NCBI GenBank assembly: GCA_027704905.1 | Contig: CM051005.1 | Location: forward strand, 22,375,203-22,439,202 | Length of the DNA stretch: 64,000 nt | From: Muraenolepis orangiensis | Taxonomy: Eukaryota > Chordata > Actinopteri > Gadiformes > Muraenolepididae | Reading direction: 5' to 3' | Shown: piece after piece, positions 34,227 to 52,238 of the stretch | How the letters are laid out: the number at the start of each line of letters is the position of its first letter | Numbering within the stretch: the first letter of the stretch is position 1 | Position numbers and translations under genes: made by a program | Notes under the pieces: generated by a model | What the model was told of the DNA's origin: nothing | Databases searched by the model: none | Seen by the model: the letters and a program-made list of their open reading frames with translations, nothing else

Positions 34227-35616
34227 AACGTTTGTTTTCCTTTTTATTGATTTAAATGTTTACAGTGAACACATAATGATGTTGATATTCTCAATGATGT
34301 GCATTTAAATGATATGCCGTTTTCAGGAATCCTGTTCAGGAATGTAGTTCAATAAGACATGGCAAGAGGTTATAATATTTTTTCTCTTACTGATAAAGTT
34401 AATACAATTCAAAGTGGAACATGAGCTTTACGTGACTTTAAACGATGTACAATTCATATAGTCATGGCACATCACATAGCTTGAACAGCTTCAAAGAAAT
34501 GGAGGGCCAAGCAATGCTAATTCAAGCCTTGCAGCCTTGAGTGAAAAATAATGTGACGGAAATTTGGCCAGTGGACATTCTCTGGAAAGTTAGAAAACCT
34601 CTGAATTAAGAGGTCATTTGTTAAAAGCCTTGGCCATATGTTGAATTCCTCTAGTCATATTAAATTGAACTGCATTGCAACCGTCTAACCTGTTTTAACG
34701 TTGAAAAACATCAGAAATAACAACCTGTTGACATCCTTACAGATATTACTACCTCTTTATCTATGTAATTGTATTTTTATTATCATGTTTGACAATTCAT
34801 CATCACTACAAAAAAGCTACAAAACCCTTAGTTCTTGCCCAGGAAACCAGAGTTTTCCTTAGCACTGTGAAATATCTCAAATCCACTGGTTACTTCTGGT
34901 ATTTCACTCGTTACACTCTGCAGTCAGGAAGCCATATCAGGTTCTCAAAGTAAAACATACAACCGATTGTTTTACTAAAGGTGTTTATGTACTTGTCCGG
35001 GATCGGCTGTTGTTTACAAGTAACAACTGCAGGTATACACAATTCACTGTGGCGCTTTGTAAAATATGTATACAGTACATATGTTGCTTATAATGTTATG
35101 TATATATGTGGATGTTATTGCATGTTAGTTGAAATGTTTTTTGTTTGTTTTGCATCTCAATCTAAGAGATTAACAATGTCAGGCAGCTGTAAAGTACCAT
35201 CAGCAAATCTTAATGATATACCCTTCACCCAACAGACATGGAGGTCAAGGACTAGGACTATCCACGTATCCATGCAGTTGTGGACATATTGGCTGTTTCT
35301 GGCCATGTTTCATGTTCAATGTGACGACACGTCCATGTTCTTATCAATTAGACCAAAATGGGAAATACCTAGTTAATCAAAACTGCAATTGCGAACAACA
35401 TAGCCTTGCCAACTGAGAGTTGACGTTGTTTAGGCTAAATTAAACATATGTAGACACAACTCAATGATTTGTTTTTATTTGCATTCGGTTACATCATTGC
35501 ATTTGTCATCAGTGAGGTTCACATTCATTGTCCCTAATCCCACATACTGTACATACATAGGCACTCACACACCTATTACAGTGCAACCTACGGACCACTG
35601 GACGGTCAACTCATTC
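34227..35616. other. Downstream of the opsin gene; no gene seen
   Basis: Probable opsin 3' UTR followed by intergenic DNA. Short frames at 34981-35416 are open but have no family. I could not assign a polyadenylation site near the stop; an AATAAA occurs near 36130. Confidence 0.45.
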
Positions 35617-35661
35617 ATGTAACTGAATGGTCAGTGGTCAACACTGACCATTCAGTTACAT
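35617..35661. repeat. Perfect hairpin, 20-bp arms
   Basis: Arms 35617-35636 and 35642-35661 are exact reverse complements around GTCAA. There is no coding context. Confidence 0.9.
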
Positions 35662-36310
35662 ACCATTCATCTAAAATAGACTAACACTGCTTTTATATTG
35701 ATGGCGATATAGACACCATTAGCAAAGAGTTAATAATGCTGTGTAAATATTAGTTAAGACTCATGACTCATCACAAACATAACATGACAAATATCATTGG
35801 CTAAATGCATTTCACCTGAGCGGCCAACATTGTCTCACAGCACCTAAAAGTCACAGAAAGGCAATCGGGTCGACTGATCAACGCCAACACTGATGCACTG
35901 GGACTTAGAGAAGATACTTACTGGAGAAGATGCTTCTACAGCTACAGTATAACGTGATACAATATAATGGGTGTATTGATTGTACTTGTATATTGGAAAA
36001 TATGAAAGAAATGTGTACACAATTCACACAAGTGGCTGAAATTACATTTTTTAAATGTTAATATTACTCTTTATGAAAAGTCTTGCCCGCTATGCTTTCT
36101 TGTGTAGTGTGCAAAACGGAGTGCTTGTCAAATAAAGGGGAATTGATTATTGCTAATTTGCATACACTTAATACATTGTAATGGTACAAAGCTGGTTACA
36201 AATCAGCAAATTATTCCTTTAAAGAATATTTTTTCCGCTGGACTGGGCTTTTCATTAGAGTGGGCAGTCTATGCTGTAGAAAGGTATAACAAAAATAGAA
36301 ATTGGTGCTA
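35662..36310. other. Intergenic, no feature recognised
   Basis: AT-rich DNA between the opsin and the 50-bp minisatellite. An AATAAA near 36130 could serve either neighbour or neither. Confidence 0.45.
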
Positions 36311-37050
36311 CATGACCAGAGAACACCAGTTGGAACAACAGCCCTAGAGAACTGGTGCTACATGACCAGAGAACACCAGTTATAACAACAGCCCTAGAGA
36401 ACTGGTGCTACATGACCAGAGAACAACAGTGGGAACAACAGCCCTAGAGAACTGGTGCTACATGACCAGAGAACAACAGTTGGAACAACAGCCCTAGAGA
36501 ACTGGTGCTACATGACCAGAGAACAATCGTTGGAACAACAGCCCTAGAGAACTGGTGCTACATGACCAGAGAACAACAGTTGGAACAACAGCCCTAGAGA
36601 ACTGGTGCTACATGACCAGAGGACAACAGTTGGAACAACAGCCCTAGAGAACTGGTGCTACATGACCAGAGAACAACAGTTGGAACAAGAGCCCTAGAGA
36701 ACTGGTGCTACATGACCAGAGAACAACCGTTGGAACAACAGCCCTAGAGAACTGGTGCTACATGACCAGAGAACAACAGTTGGAACAAGAGCCCTAGAGA
36801 ACTGGTGCTACATGACCAGAGAACAACAGTTGGAACAAGAGCCCTAGAGAACTGGTGCTACATGACCAGAGAACAACAGTTGGAACAACACCCCTAGAGA
36901 ACTGGACCGGCATGACCAGAGAACAACAGTTGGAACAACAGCCCTAGAGAACTGGTGCTACATGACCAGAGAACAACAGTTGGAACAACAGCCCTAGAGA
37001 ACTGGTGCTACATGACCAGAGAACAACACAACAGCCCTAGAGAACAACAG
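36311..37050. repeat. 50-bp minisatellite, 14 units plus a partial
   Basis: CATGACCAGAGAACA starts at 36311 and then at every 50th base through 37011, with no indel across 14 full units. Units differ at a few sites (ACAACAGT, ACACCAGT, AACCGTTGG; CAACAG or CAAGAG). A shortened unit ends at about 37050, where a MITE-like repeat starts. There are no unique spacers, so this is not a CRISPR array. Confidence 0.95.
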
Positions 37051-37190
37051 TTGATTGGCCAATGCACCACAGGTGTGCAGCCTCGCCCAGCAGCCCCAGA
37101 GTCTAATCGGCCTGACTCGGGCCAGGTGAGGCTGCTTAAACCAGCCACACCAAAGTGTTGTGACTATAATGCAAGCCCCTGTCCGCACAC
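37051..37190 (-). repeat. MITE-like repeat, copy 2
   Basis: Reverse-complemented, it reads TGGCTGGTTTAAGCAGCC, then CTCACCTGGCCCGAGTCAG and GGCTGCACACCTGTGGTG, matching 26905-27000. It abuts the minisatellite. Confidence 0.7.
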
Positions 37191-37573
37191 ACTGATTAGC
37201 TACACGTACTTAGCTAATCACTGTGGCGCACACTTACCTTGTGTGTCAAAACAGTGTTAGTGTGTTAGAGTGTGATAGACCAACGGCATCAGACTGAAGG
37301 GAGAGGTGTTGGTATAAGAAAGAAAAAAAGTAAACCAATAACCAGTCTGTACGACTCATGAAAATATAAAGAAATTGTATAATATTTTTTTTTAACAAAC
37401 TTTCAATTTCAACTACATCATAGGGAGGAAGGGGATTGGGAGTACTTAAATAGTAGGACTGCAATTTTGATTATTTTGATTTTTGGTAAATTAATTAATT
37501 TGTAAATTCAACTACCTATCCCCCATGCCATACCATACCTATCCCCCCCCCCCGTCGCTGCCCCCCCTCCCAT

Positions 37574-43113
<5,540 letters not shown>

Positions 43114-43676
43114 CGTGACAGCCTAAAAGACCTTCTAGGAGTTCTAGAGAGAGAGAGACAACATAACATTAAAGTTAAACACGGAAATAGCCTGAATACT
43201 GAATGCCCTTTTTTTATATATATTTGTGTAATACCGTTGAAAGATTTAAACATGTTCTAGAGGTAAATCCACCCTTTCTTCTTTTTTTAAAGCTTTTGAG
43301 GAACATAAATGAACGCGTCGCGACTGTAAAGTAAACATCTAACTTTTTTTTTGGGGGGGGGGGGATTGCAGAGATATCGTTATTAATGAAACACATATGG
43401 CTATTGTCGTTTTTACATGTAAAGTAATAATTGAATCGATGTATTTACCTATCTCATAGCAAAAGGTGAACGATGTAATTGTTCCACGTAGAATAGTTCC
43501 GGTATAAGTAGTGTCTGGTACTGTGGTGATGTGAAGTGAAACTACGAGTACCAGTCTAGACCTGCCAAGCCCCAACAAGTCGATCGCCGATCAGTGCCAG
43601 TAAGATCCCGAATCACAATCGAGCCATGGTCGTGTCGATCGACGCCCGTACATAAATAAGTTGAACCACAGCCATA

Positions 43677-43842
<166 letters not shown>

Positions 43843-44051
43843 CGTATGCATATTATCTAGTGGCAACACATTTAATACAAATTGTGTTTTTACAGTTGTT
43901 GTTTCGCTGTTTATTAGACATTTAGACACGTTCGGCACGTTTTTGTAAAAAAAAAACAAACATATCTATATATGTACATATCATTGAAGTCACTTTGCTG
44001 CTTTTTTTTTGGTTTATTTGATTGTATATATTATTTTTATTTTTATGGTGT

Positions 44052-44143
44052 TGTTTTTAAAATGTATACTGCGGGAGGGAATGGGGAGTAAGCGTTCCTA
44101 TGTACTTGTGTTACAAATGGCAAATACAAATCTTGTATCGTGT
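44052..44143 (+). repeat. Family A LINE tail, copy 3
   Basis: It reads ATACTGCGGGAGGGAATGGG, GAGTAAGCGTTCC, then ACAAATGGCAAATACAAATC, the reverse complement of the other intronic copies; the element is therefore on plus here. It lies in the ripk1l-mrps14 intergenic region. Confidence 0.75.
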
Positions 44144-44532
44144 ATACTAGTGTGATGAATGATGACTAGTATGTAATGAGCCTGCCTTGTGAAAAGAAGC
44201 ACTGGTGGGATACATGACTTGTTGGATTTAGATTACTATTAACTGTTCCGATTCAGATTCACATCTAGATTTAGAAATGTTATCGAACCAGCTCCGAAGA
44301 TGTGCGCAAAATTACAAAGTGTACAAGAATTACAAAAAAAATCTAAATATATTTTACAAAAATAGACAATACATTAATTATAAATTATAAACAATAAAAA
44401 TACATATACATAAATGGGAGATATCGGTTATAATGTTCTATTATGTTACATATTCATGTATGTATTTTTCTCCTGACCGGTAGGGGGCGATATTGGTCCG
44501 GAACACAAACAGCGGCGCAAGCGTAAGAAAAC

Positions 44533-46376
44533 ATGGCTGCTTGCAGACTGGCGTGTTCGCGGGGGTTAAATGCCCTTTATTCAACTTTCGGCGCACCAAA
44601 TCAGGTGAAAAATGTTTGGAATGCTTTGTATTAGTTGTCGTGTGTTAGGTAGTTGTGTCTTCCTAGTTGATTTATTATTAATTGGCACACATAGTGTGCC
44701 GTTCCCTTTATAAGTATGTATATCCTGATAAGCAATTGTCTTTTTTTTTAATGACCCTGTAATGAAAGTCGTGTCCCCAATGTATATACATGTGTGCTTT
44801 TAGTTTTTTTTATTATAATCACACTTTGCCCTACAAGTCGAACGACAATAACAATGTTAATCAATCGCATATGCTTGAAGCGAAGACAGTAGTGCAGTAG
44901 TGGTGTTTAATGGCATTAATGCAGTTGGTTGTTAATTGCTAAACTATATTCTTTGTAGGCCCTGACCAGCTGCTGGGGTCGGGCACAACAAGTACGGTCT
45001 TACTATGTGGACTGGATGATGCTCAGAGATGTCAAGAGGAGGAAGATGGCGTTTGACTATGCGGACCAGAGAGTACGAATCAATGCGCTGAGGAAGAACA
45101 CCATCCTGCCCAAGGAGCTTCAGGTACATTCAAGATTTGTATTTGCCATTTTGCAACAAGTACAATGGGACGCTAACTCCCCATTCCCTCCCGCAGTGTG
45201 GATTCCTAAAATACCATACTATAAAAATACGATACACACAAATACAAGTAACACACATACAGTAAAAAACTTACATAAAAATAACAATAAAGTGACTGAT
45301 GGCTGGTATGTACATGTGTTATATTGTGCAAAAAAAGCATTTTAAAGTGCCAGTAGTGCAGCAGCATCATTAATACAGTGCAGAACATACCAAGTAAGAC
45401 AGCTGTCTACAACACTACAGATGTCTAAACAAAGTATGTGCAACGTTTGCTTTTCTCTGTACGCACACAGTTCATTATTTTTTTTAACATTAGATGAGAA
45501 CACACGCTTTTAATGTTTACTATTAAAATGTACCTTTTTTAGGCAAGACAACTTATTTTACGTTAATCACAGGTAATGGTTGTATTATGGTTGTCATATC
45601 TTGTATATGGTTACAACTCGATTATTTTAAATTTAACAGAGAAAAGCATTTTAATGTAATATTATGAGCCATTGTTGAAGTTGAAAGTGGTGAAACCTGG
45701 CAATCAGAGCTTGTTCTGAGCCTGGTGAGGTAATTCCACACCTAGATAATCCTGTCCAGTTGACATTCACACACATGTTGTCCTTCATTAGTTCCTTTAT
45801 AATGTTCTTTCTCCGTGTAAGTTGACAGAGTTTGTATTTGCGCGTTGAGCGCATTTTTGCAACGCTAGGGGGCGTGACAGACTGAGAAGCATACAGTCTT
45901 TAGAACTTGCTTGCGTACGGGAGTGTTATTTTGTCTATTTAATTACATTGCAAGTTTTCTGAATCTCTGTAAAGAGGAAAATAAATAATCTTTAATTCAA
46001 ACCCAGAACAAAAAGTTATTAACAAGTATAAAATTAACTTTACATTGAGCGTGCGTACGGCCTCCCAACAAAACCCCGGTTAACCTGGTCCGAGTCTAAT
46101 TCATTTTTTTGGGGGGTTGCTCCAATAATGTCCACTTACTAGAATAGAACCACAATTATTTTCCTTCTTCCTCAACACATGTGTTTGTTGCAGGAGGTGG
46201 CTGACAAAGAGATTGCAGCGTTGCCTAGAGACAGCTGCCCTGTGAGGATCCGCAACAGGTGTGTGATGACCTCACGACCCCGCGGCGTGAAGCGCAGGTG
46301 GAGACTCAGCCGCATCGTCTTCCGTCACCTTGCCGACCACAATCAGATGTCGGGGATCATGAGGGCCATGTGGTGA
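44533..46376 (+). CDS. mrps14: Mitochondrial ribosomal protein S14 (uS14m), three exons
   Basis: Exons 44533-44604, 44959-45123 and 46194-46376 are all phase 0 and give 139 residues. It is a component of the small subunit of the mitochondrial ribosome. Residues 1 to about 30 (MAACRLACSRGLNALYST) are Arg-rich without acidic residues and fit a mitochondrial targeting peptide. The uS14 core follows: YYVDWMMLRDVKRRKMAFDY, RINALRKNTILPKELQ, PVRIRNRCVMTSRPRG and RLSRIVFRHLADHNQMSG, ending in AMW. Eukaryotic S14m lacks the zinc-binding cysteines, and none are seen here beyond the single one in RNRC. AATAAA is at 46465-46470. Intron 2 carries a family A LINE tail. The neighbour cacybp is also its neighbour in human 1q25. 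Confidence 0.96.
45126..45430 (-). repeat. Family A LINE tail, copy 4
   Basis: It starts TTCAAGATTTGTATTTGCC two bases after the mrps14 exon 2 donor and runs through CTAACTCCCCATTCCCTCCC, AATAACAATAAAGTGACTG and AAAGTGCCAGTAGTGCAGCA. It is very close to a splice donor. Confidence 0.8.
45431..46193. other. Rest of mrps14 intron 2
   Basis: No second gene or element core was recognised in this part of the intron. Confidence 0.5.
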
Positions 46377-46479
46377 TTGGATACAAGTTGGGAAGCTGAA
46401 ATTGAGCGGAAGATTACATGCGTTATTTTGAAATGATATGAATGTAAATTATGCACACATGTGAAATAAATGTACATTA

Positions 46480-47536
46480 TTAATGTGACTTGTGTTTTTT
46501 TAATTTTTAATTGCGTGATACAATTATGAGAATATTGTTTTCAATGTTCTTTTTAAAACCAAATGTATAGACCTACTGATAACAACAGTACTTTCCACAG
46601 TGGGTTCCCCTTGAAGTTTTACATTTTATGAATAAATAGTATTTTTAAATGATCACTTGGGTAGAAATGGAAAAGCCAACAGTTAAGAGGTTGTCTTGCC
46701 ACTTGCAGAAACAGAGCTGTCACATCCATCCAAGGTCAAGGTTCACAACTGACTTTCAGTTTCCAATTTACTTGACATGTCATGGTATTGATTGCAGGAA
46801 TGGGTGTGATTGTGACATTAAACTTTACAGACTGTTTACAGTCTGTGCTGTGAGTGCTTTTTTCCCCTTATTTATTTTGGTGATGGGTGAAAATGTTGTG
46901 GCTAATGGTCCCTTACATTGTGGTCATGCCCTATGACAAAACATACAAAATAATAATAATTATAAGTAATCTAAGTACATGCCAAATCAAAAAAGTCAAA
47001 GAGCAGATGATACAAAATTGAATTCCTAAAATGTAATGTTTGTAAACAATTGAGAAATTATTTATGTACCCTTAAACACCCTTAAACCTTACTGTACTTT
47101 TACCTGAGCACTGGTTCTCTTACCTTCCAAAAACACTACTGTAAGTCGCTTTGGAAAAAAACGTCTGCTAAATGACTAATGTAAACAAAATCCAGTCACA
47201 TTTCAAAATTGGATAAAAAAAATGTCAGGGTTGGAGTTGAATTATTATTTTATATATATAAATAATTATTTTATTTTTTTCCTATATAGACTATTTTTGA
47301 CGTGGTGTTAGGAAAACCATTCAATATCCACACACACACATGCAGTGAAGATCAGTGGAGGTGCCGTCTACTGCTGAGTTTACAAATACATACGGAACTA
47401 AACACGTCTGACTTGGTCGGACCTCATTTAATGTAACCCACATCCTAGTCGATTCGATTAAGCGGCAGGTAAGGTTACTGCGGAAAAGTGTCAAAAGGAA
47501 AGTTTTAACTGTACAGGCCATTAAAACAAAACCCCA
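46480..47536. other. mrps14-cacybp intergenic region
   Basis: A short LINE/SINE tail (47085-47187: TTTTACCTGAGCACTGG, GTAAGTCGCTTTGGAAAAA, GTCTGCTAAATGACTAATG) is the only recognised item. The cacybp promoter should lie in the last few hundred bases; no TATA box stands out. Confidence 0.55.
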
Positions 47537-50488
47537 ATGGACCTCACCGAACAGGTACGTTTAGTCGGCTGCTATACCTACTTCGTTTTTTTGCTAAAAA
47601 ACAAACAAACAGTGATTAGTGTGGCAGTATAACACGACGCAGAAATGCGGTCGTTAGCTAGCAAATAGACGCGACCGATACGATCGGTGTGTACCGGTAT
47701 GTTGTCAACTCTGAACATAAGTTACTTCGGTCTCCAATTTATCATTCGATTTTAAGTATTGATCCGTGTTGCATGTTCAGAAGGAGGTTTTTGCTGACAT
47801 GCTGGGGAATAACGGTACACTGTCACAATCTTAAGCTAAATAAATGCACTCACTCCCCCGACCAATAACATCGAATTCGTGGTATTGAATTACCGATTCA
47901 AGTAAGATATACTATCTACTACGTTTGTCGACGATGGACTAATCGCAATACATTATATTCATGTGACTTGAAAACCAGTAATAATTGTATTGTCTTTTAA
48001 TTGTATATTATATACAACTGAAATAATTCCTTTCCCAATCGACCCAAAAAGTTGGTGTCGTGTGACGTCACAAGTCACAAATCATGTGAACATCACAGTA
48101 AAATGCAACGTAGAAAGAATACATACAAAGAGCATATGTTTACACTCTTGGTTACAATCTTCACATTCTTGGTTTGTGTCTGTCTAGTCTTTAGTTTCTC
48201 GTGTTTCCTTGAAAAATCAACAACCTGAGTGCCAGTGGACTAATTACTTTTGAACTCTTGTTTCATGGTTCCTTGTTGTCCTTTAACGTAGATCAACCAA
48301 CTGGAGGCAGACTTGCAGGAGCTGGGGTCTCTTCTGGAGAAAGCTGAGAGGAAGAGGGTGCAGGAGCTGCTGAAAGAAGAGCAGAAGAAGGTAGAGAAGG
48401 AGATCACAGCTAAACGCCAACAGAAGGAGCAACAAGTCCGGAGAGAGGCTGACCCTACCGCAGCCGCCAAAGCGGCATACACTGTCAAAATCAGTAACTA
48501 TGGTGCGTTGTTTTCACTTTGTGCACTGGCAATGGCGCTTTTAGTGTCCTACAGTTCCTAAGCCTTATTCACATTTTGTTATCCTTTTTGTTTCAGGGTG
48601 GGACCAGTCAGACAAATTTGTCAAGATTTACCTCACGCTGAAGGGTGTGCACACGATCCCATCAGAAAATGTGGAGGTTAACTTTAAAGAAAGGTATGCT
48701 GATCAAAAATAATAGGTCTTTACGCTAAACACGTTTGCTTAGGTCTCTTCAATAGTTGTAGGGAGTGCAGGCGTCTGTCTCTAGGCTTGACCCTTACGTT
48801 GCCTTTTTATCTCCTTTGTATCTAATTTACTTTCTACAGGTCATTTTCCGTGCTGGTCAAGGATCTGGACGGGAAGAATCATCAGCTGACCATTCTTAAT
48901 TTACTGAACCTCATCGACGCGAAGGAAAGCTGTAAAAAGGTGACTACAAGTCCTGCAGAATGAGCCTATGAAGGTTATTGGAGATAAAGGTTGTTCATCA
49001 TTTGTGTTTTCCATTGGTCAGGGGCAAGAGTGACATCACAGCCCTACTCTGTATACGTCATCAATTGTTGTGCTCCTCTTTAAGATGGAGACATGTTGTT
49101 TACAATTAATGTGTACTTAAATTAATTCGATTTTTTTTGTGTGTGGATCCCCAGATCCAAGAGTTGAGACAAATATTATATTTAAATCTAACTTCTGATG
49201 AGTTGCTAAAGAGAGAGTGCCTCTAAGCAAAATATGCTAAATGGTCTAACAAGAGAAAAATGTACCGATGCTTAAGTCCATGTAATCTCATCATATTGCT
49301 TTGCTCAACAACAGTGCCTGAGCAATAAGCATACTCACTCATCTAGTTTCTTTTAGCCAACTACCGTAAACTGAATGCTAATGGGTGGCGTTGTGTCATT
49401 GTTTACATTCAAACACCACTCATTTATAATATACTGGGCATTCAACACTATCTCTCTGTAACTGCCTGTATTTTGTTATTATAATTGTTTATGTGTTTAT
49501 TCCCCTAACAGATAAAGACGGACATGCTCCTCATCATGTGCAAGAAACAGACCCAGAAGAAGTGGGAGTACCTAACGCAGATTGAGAAGCAGAGTAAAGA
49601 CAAGGAGTAAGCTGCTGCATTACTGTGACTCTTATTGTAAAGGAATGTGGAGGACATATTTAAGTTGGGGATACTTTGTGTGCTGCTGTAACCTAATGCC
49701 CTTGGTCAACTAATCAAACGGGCCTTGTTTAGTTTAGTTATCTTCCACACCAGACTATGGGGAGAGCATTTGATTTGGGGGCGGTAGTTGCTCAGGAGGT
49801 AGAGAGGTCGTCTGACAACCGGACGGTTGCTGGTTCGATCTCCCTCTTCCTAGCCAGACACCCTCACCCTTACCGCTCCTGACGTGCTGACTGTCTCCTT
49901 GTATGGCAGACTCCGCCGTCGGTGTATGAATGGGTGCGTGTGAGGCTTGACTTGTAAAGAGCTTTGAATGGCCACACCTGGTTAAAAAAGTGCTATATAA
50001 ATGCAGTCCATAAGATTTCTATCCTAATAAGGTAAGCTATCGCCCAGCTACATCCATTACTAGCCCATTTATAGTCCCTAGAGTAGGTAGGTAAACGTGA
50101 GGTGGATGTGGCCTGTGCCGCCTTGGCATGGAAACATTACGCCAACTTAAAACTTTGTTTATTTTACACTGAAGGCTTTGAAGGTCTTGCGAACACAGAG
50201 AGGAAACGCCACTACAGTTCTGCTGGCCATGCTCCTTCGGCGTATTTACGTTCAAACATGGGGCACGCGCACACACAGAGAAACACACTCGGTGTACTCG
50301 CAGTAACCGGCCTGTCCTTCAACAGCAAACCGGCCGTGAATGAGAACGCGGACCCCAGCGATGGCCTGATGAACATGCTGAAGAAGATCTACTCGGACGG
50401 GGACGACGAGATGAAGAGGACCATCAACAAGGCCTGGTCCGAGTCCCAGGAGAAGAAGCTCAAAGGAGAAGATATGATGGACCTTTGA
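47537..50488 (+). CDS. cacybp: Calcyclin-binding protein (CacyBP/SIP), six exons
   Basis: Exons 47537-47554, 48292-48502, 48597-48693, 48840-48939, 49512-49606 and 50326-50488 join in frame to 227 residues (human 228). The protein is a scaffold that links Siah1 and Skp1 in ubiquitination of beta-catenin and binds S100 proteins. The N-terminal Siah-interacting helical part is INQLEADLQELGSLLEKAER, with a following basic coiled region. The CS domain is YTVKISNYGWDQSDKFVKI to about residue 165. The SGS domain is DPSDGLMNMLKKIYSDGDDE, MKRTINKAWSESQ. The first exon codes only MDLTEQ. Intron 5 contains a SINE. Polyadenylation signals of ATTAAA/AATAAA type occur within the next 750 bases. Confidence 0.97.
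49777..50010 (+). repeat. tRNA-derived SINE in cacybp intron 5
   Basis: The head GGGGCGGTAGTTGCTCAGG has an A box (TTGCTCAGGAGGTAGAG) and a B box (GGTTCGATCTCC). The body ends in GTAAAGAGCTTTGAATGG and AAGTGCTATATAAATGCAG, an end shared by many fish SINEs. Confidence 0.85.
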
Positions 50489-51654
50489 GCTGCCCTGTTT
50501 CTCCCCCTATCCTCCGGGTCTCCACGTCCACACTAAGTGCTGTAACAGACCCCCTGCCAAGTCTGAATGAAATGGCTGGGGCTTGAGCAGATGCATGTTT
50601 CAACAGAAATAATTAGCAGAAACTGCTTTGTTTTCACCATTAAAATTGTAAAGTAACATTTTTTTTAATTTGAGGCTGTTTTTGCATTTGCCTCGCTCTG
50701 TGTGGCATCGCTAATGTGTTGCATAAATTGTAGCATGGCTTATTCCCCGGTTCATTTAGTCAAAGTAATGAATCTGGTGACACATATGATATTGGGACCA
50801 TAACCAGTGATAATCACACATCCCAAGATGATAATCTACATCTACAACATCTACAATAAATATATAAATAGGTGTTGCACCATAAATCAGCCTTCTTAAT
50901 GTGTAACATGAATATGGACATGCTAAAACAAAATATTTTAACTTTAGATGTATTTGACATGCTGTCATGTCCGCCTGTCTCACCCTATTTGAATCAAACG
51001 TTCACCTAGTAGAGATCTTCAGCCACCTTTCCTTTCACTCCTGTTACGTTTCTTTCCCTTTTAACATTCCACTCGTGGCTTACAACATAATTAAAATGAA
51101 TGCTCCTATTGTATCATTCCCAAGTACTACTTGATAGTACAGAGGTAGAACTTAATGAATTCCTACTTGACTCTGGAAATGTGAGGGTGTGTGTATAAGA
51201 CCTGTGGCATTTCATCAACTATCTGGCTACAATAAAAATAAATACCCCATAACATTTGTGGTTTTTTTTTCTCTTGACTTCTGGCTAATTTCTCGCAATT
51301 AATGCTGATAACCTTATATTTTGCTAACATGATATGGTCTTATTAGGACTTATTTATTAAAAGTCGATAATTGTTTTCTACATGGGATATAAATGATGAC
51401 AGCTGCATAACGTCCACCAGGGGGCAACAGTGACTGATGTTTTGTACTGTGGCCGATATTCATTTGGGTTTTTGGGTTATATTTTGTGTTCGTTTTATTA
51501 CATGATACAAATTAAGCTTTCTATAAAAAAAAAAAATAGGGTATATTTGACTATCGTGCACTCTCCTTGTCTGAAACGTTATTGCACAATAAAGTAATTG
51601 GTAGTTGGTGTGGTAGGCCTATAGTTCCTACAATTATCCAACAATAATGTATGC
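50489..51654. other. cacybp 3' region and intergenic DNA
   Basis: Contains the cacybp 3' UTR. ATTAAA near 50639 and AATAAA near 51233 are candidate polyadenylation signals. No other gene is seen. Confidence 0.5.
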
Positions 51655-52060
51655 CTGCTAAATGGCTATCCCGCAGTAAATAGAATGTTTGATTTTCTTG
51701 TCACAGTTCATTCATAATTTCAAGTTATGCGTTTGGTTTGCACAGCTGTTGTAGCAGAAATATGTCTGGACAGATCACCTCGTCTGCGCCGCCTTTTTTG
51801 TCTCCCCCCCCCTCCCCCGTGACGTCAGCTTGTAGTTTATACTGCCAAATGGGTATTCCGCAGGAAATTGAATTGTACATTTTTCATTCATAATTTCAAG
51901 TCAAGCTCGGGTGGGGGGGCGTTTGGTTTGCACAGCTGTCGTCGTCTGTATATCGGAATATGTCTGGGCACATTACTTCTATATAACTTTCTCCCACCAC
52001 GCCCCCTTTGTACACCTCGCCCCCTTCTGCGTGACGTCAGATATAGTCTATATAGGAGAG
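51655..52060 (+). promoter_or_regulatory. plk3 promoter region with tandem duplication and two CRE sites
   Basis: Two related copies of about 190 bases start at 51655 (CTGCTAAATGGCTATCCCGC) and 51842 (CTGCCAAATGGGTATTCCGC). Shared blocks follow in the same order: TTCATTCATAATTTCAAG, GCGTTTGGTTTGCACAGCTG, ATATGTCTGG and GTGACGTCAG. Each copy carries one full CRE palindrome TGACGTCA (51820-51827 and 52032-52039). TATA-like CTATATAAC and TCTATATAGG lie at about 51979 and 52047, 190-260 bases before the ATG. plk2 and plk3 are immediate-early, stimulus-induced genes in mammals, and CRE elements fit that. Binding is inferred, not shown. Confidence 0.7.
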
Positions 52061-52238
52061 AGAGGGAGAGAGAGAGGCAAGAAGTCAGAGGGGGACTGGA
52101 GAGTTTGATGCCCGACCCAACGTGTGAGTTACTGAGCTTGACAGACAGTTGCTCGGGAGGAAAACACCGGATAAAAAAAAGGATATTTTTACCACTAAGT
52201 GTGTTTTTGTTCCTAGTTGCTGCTACTACTACTACTAC

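Noticed and set aside
34981..35416. Short gene downstream of the opsin
   Set aside because: Overlapping open frames without homologous motifs, no splice or polyadenylation pattern.
36311..37050. 50-bp repeats as a CRISPR array
   Set aside because: Units are contiguous with no unique spacers, no cas genes are near, and the genome is a vertebrate's.
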